Source: an uncultured Flavobacteriales bacterium
GTDB taxonomy: Bacteria > Bacteroidota > Bacteroidia > CAIKAF01
DNA length: 6,420 nt
Assembly: GCA_937925455.1 (NCBI GenBank)
Contig: CALEWF010000067.1
Coordinates: 1-6,420 of the forward strand
Direction of reading: 5' to 3'
Shown here: positions 4,709-6,420 of the stretch, piece by piece
Numbering within the stretch: the first letter of the stretch is position 1
Layout: each line of letters begins with the position of its first letter
Position numbers and translations under genes: made by a program
The notes under the pieces: generated by a model
Databases searched by the model: none
What the model was told of the DNA's origin: nothing
The model's input: the letters and a program-made list of their open reading frames with translations, nothing else

Positions 4709-6340
4709 ATGGCAAAGCAAATCACATTCGACGTTGATGCTCGGGAAAAACTAAAAAAAGGAGTTGATTCATTGGCCAATGCAGTAAAAGTTACACTTGG
4801 CCCCAAAGGACGCAACGTAATAATTGATAAAAAATTTGGTGCACCGGCTATTACTAAAGATGGTGTATCTGTTGCTAAAGAAATAGAATTGGCTGACCCT
4901 ATTGAAAACATGGGAGCTCAAATGCTTAAAGAAGTAGCTTCAAAAACAGCCGATATTGCCGGTGATGGTACTACTACAGCTACTGTTTTGGCACAAGCTA
5001 TTGTGAATGCTGGATTAAAGCATGTAGCTGCCGGAGCCAATCCTATGGACCTAAAGAGAGGGATAGATAAAGCCGTTGAAACCGTTGTTGCTTCCTTGGC
5101 TAAAATGAGTAAGAAAGTAGGAGATGACAACAAGAAAATTGAACAAGTAGCTACTATTTCTGCCAACAACGATAGCAATATCGGTAAGCTCATTGCTGAG
5201 GCTATGCAGAAAGTAGGTAAAGACGGTGTGATTACTGTTGAAGAAGCCAAGGGTACCGAAACAGAAGTTAAAACTGTAGAAGGTATGCAGTTTGACCGTG
5301 GATACCTATCACCGTATTTCGTAACTAATCCGGATAAAATGGAAGCTGAGTTGGAAAATGCATGGATCCTGATTTACGACAAGAAAATCTCATCCATGAA
5401 AGAATTGCTTCCCATCCTTGAAAAAACCGCTCAAACCGGTAAGCCATTATTAATCATCTCTGAAGAAGTAGATGGTGAAGCGTTGGCAACCTTGGTGGTT
5501 AACAAATTACGTGGTACATTAAAGGTTGCTGCTGTAAAAGCTCCCGGATTTGGTGACCGTCGTAAAGCCATGTTGGAAGATATCGCCATTCTTACCGGTG
5601 GTACCGTTATCTCTGAAGAGCGTGGTTATAAATTAGAAAATGCTGACCTAAGCTACTTAGGTAAAGCTGAGAAGATTGTGATTGATAAAGACAACACCAC
5701 AATCATTAACGGTGCCGGAAATGCAGATGACATCAAAGCCCGCATAAACCAAATTAAAGCTCAGATTGAAACTACCACTTCAGATTATGACAAAGAAAAA
5801 TTACAGGAGCGTTTGGCTAAATTATCAGGTGGTGTAGCTGTATTGTATGTAGGTGCTGCTACCGAAGTAGAAATGAAAGAAAAGAAAGATCGTGTAGATG
5901 ATGCCTTACATGCTACCCGCGCTGCTGTAGAAGAAGGAATTGTGCCCGGTGGTGGTGTGGCTTACATCCGTTGTATTGCTGATTTGGAAAAACTAAAAGG
6001 CGACAACGAAGATGAAACCTTTGGTATCAATATCGTGAAGCGTGCTTTGGAAGAACCGCTTCGTCAGATTGTTGCTAACGCCGGCCTGGAAGGTTCAATT
6101 GTTATCCAAAAAGTAAAAGAAGGTAAAAATGACTTTGGATACAATGCCCGTACTGAAACCTACGAAAATATGTATGAAGCAGGTGTAATTGACCCGGCTA
6201 AAGTAAGTCGTGTAGCTCTTGAAAATGCTGCATCCATTGCTTCTATGTTGCTAACTACCGAGTGTGTGCTTAGCGAAATCAAAGAAGAAAAAGCTGCACC
6301 TGCCGGTATGCCTGGTGGTATGGGCGGTATGGATTACTAA
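4709..6340 (+). CDS. groEL: Chaperonin GroEL (Hsp60)
   Basis: This 543-residue protein forms the double seven-membered ring that encloses non-native proteins and folds them with ATP. Equatorial, intermediate and apical domains are all present. ATP-site motifs are VTLGPKGRNV (28-37), GDGTTTATVLA (85-95, Asp86) and the catalytic aspartate D398 in VDDALHATRAAVEEGIVPGGG. Apical substrate-binding residues Y199, Y203 and F204 (in YLSPYF) match the E. coli numbering, with the hydrophobic helix EALATLVVNKLRG following. The protein ends in a short glycine-methionine tail (GMPGGMGGMDY), typical of bacterial GroEL. The stop TAA is followed directly by TAG. Length and motifs indicate a functional housekeeping copy, co-transcribed with groES. 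Confidence 0.98.
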   Translation: MAKQITFDVDAREKLKKGVDSLANAVKVTLGPKGRNVIIDKKFGAPAITKDGVSVAKEIELADPIENMGAQMLKEVASKTADIAGDGTTTATVLAQAIVNAGLKHVAAGANPMDLKRGIDKAVETVVASLAKMSKKVGDDNKKIEQVATISANNDSNIGKLIAEAMQKVGKDGVITVEEAKGTETEVKTVEGMQFDRGYLSPYFVTNPDKMEAELENAWILIYDKKISSMKELLPILEKTAQTGKPLLIISEEVDGEALATLVVNKLRGTLKVAAVKAPGFGDRRKAMLEDIAILTGGTVISEERGYKLENADLSYLGKAEKIVIDKDNTTIINGAGNADDIKARINQIKAQIETTTSDYDKEKLQERLAKLSGGVAVLYVGAATEVEMKEKKDRVDDALHATRAAVEEGIVPGGGVAYIRCIADLEKLKGDNEDETFGINIVKRALEEPLRQIVANAGLEGSIVIQKVKEGKNDFGYNARTETYENMYEAGVIDPAKVSRVALENAASIASMLLTTECVLSEIKEEKAAPAGMPGGMGGMDY

Positions 6341-6366
6341 TAGCTACTATTCGAATAATAAAAATA

Positions 6367-6403
6367 AAAACAAAAGGTACGCTCATAGCGTACCTTTTGT
6401 TTT
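6367..6403 (+). terminator. Strong intrinsic terminator after groEL
   Basis: Bases 6367-6383 and 6387-6403 form a perfect 17-bp stem (core GGTACGCT/AGCGTACC) with a 3-base loop CAT. The 3' side of the stem ends in TTTTGTTTT, and the 5' side is A-rich. It could therefore stop transcription from either strand. It lies 26 bases after the groEL stop and closes the groESL operon. Confidence 0.92.
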
Positions 6404-6420
6404 AAAATCACAATTTTAAT

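Noticed and set aside
4699..5250. Two minus-strand open frames inside groEL
   Set aside because: Both are antisense shadows of a highly conserved gene.

Overview
The window looks like a chromosomal segment from a member of the Bacteroidota. The evidence is the gene order lptE - short TPR-type gene - secG - groES - groEL, which is typical of that phylum. AT-rich spacers, A-rich sequence in place of Shine-Dalgarno motifs before the ATGs, and -7 boxes resembling TAnnTTTG point the same way. I cannot place it below phylum level. All genes lie on the + strand and all are intact.

Layout. Positions 1-110 hold a GC-rich dispersed repeat, probably cut by the window edge. A second copy of its 51-base core (49 of 51 identical) lies in the secG-groES spacer. 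Next comes a PLP-dependent cystathionine beta-synthase with a C-terminal CBS-domain pair (239-1600). It is followed by a BtuF-like helical-backbone metal or cobalamin receptor without a signal peptide (1697-2500). A compact envelope-biogenesis cluster follows: lptE (2542-3051), a short protein with one TPR-like unit (3149-3589) and secG (3600-3923). It is closed by a textbook intrinsic terminator at 3945-3972. The 465-base spacer 3924-4388 holds that terminator, repeat copy 2 with a long imperfect hairpin, and the groESL control region. groES (4389-4667) and groEL (4709-6340) form a two-gene operon closed by a 17-bp perfect hairpin terminator.

How the genes relate. LptE (LPS delivery to the outer membrane) and SecG (Sec translocon) both serve envelope biogenesis. 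GroES/GroEL form the folding chamber. The CBS enzyme serves sulfur amino acid metabolism and the BtuF-like protein probably binds a corrinoid or metal chelate; neither has an obvious pathway partner here.

The points most worth a second look are three. The first is the modular GC-rich repeat. The second is a sigma-54-like -24/-12 element with an upstream TGTCA-type dyad at enhancer distance before groES, where no CIRCE is visible. The third is the unusually short TPR-type gene between lptE and secG. I did not find a clearly new multi-gene system; the coding content is ordinary core metabolism and housekeeping.
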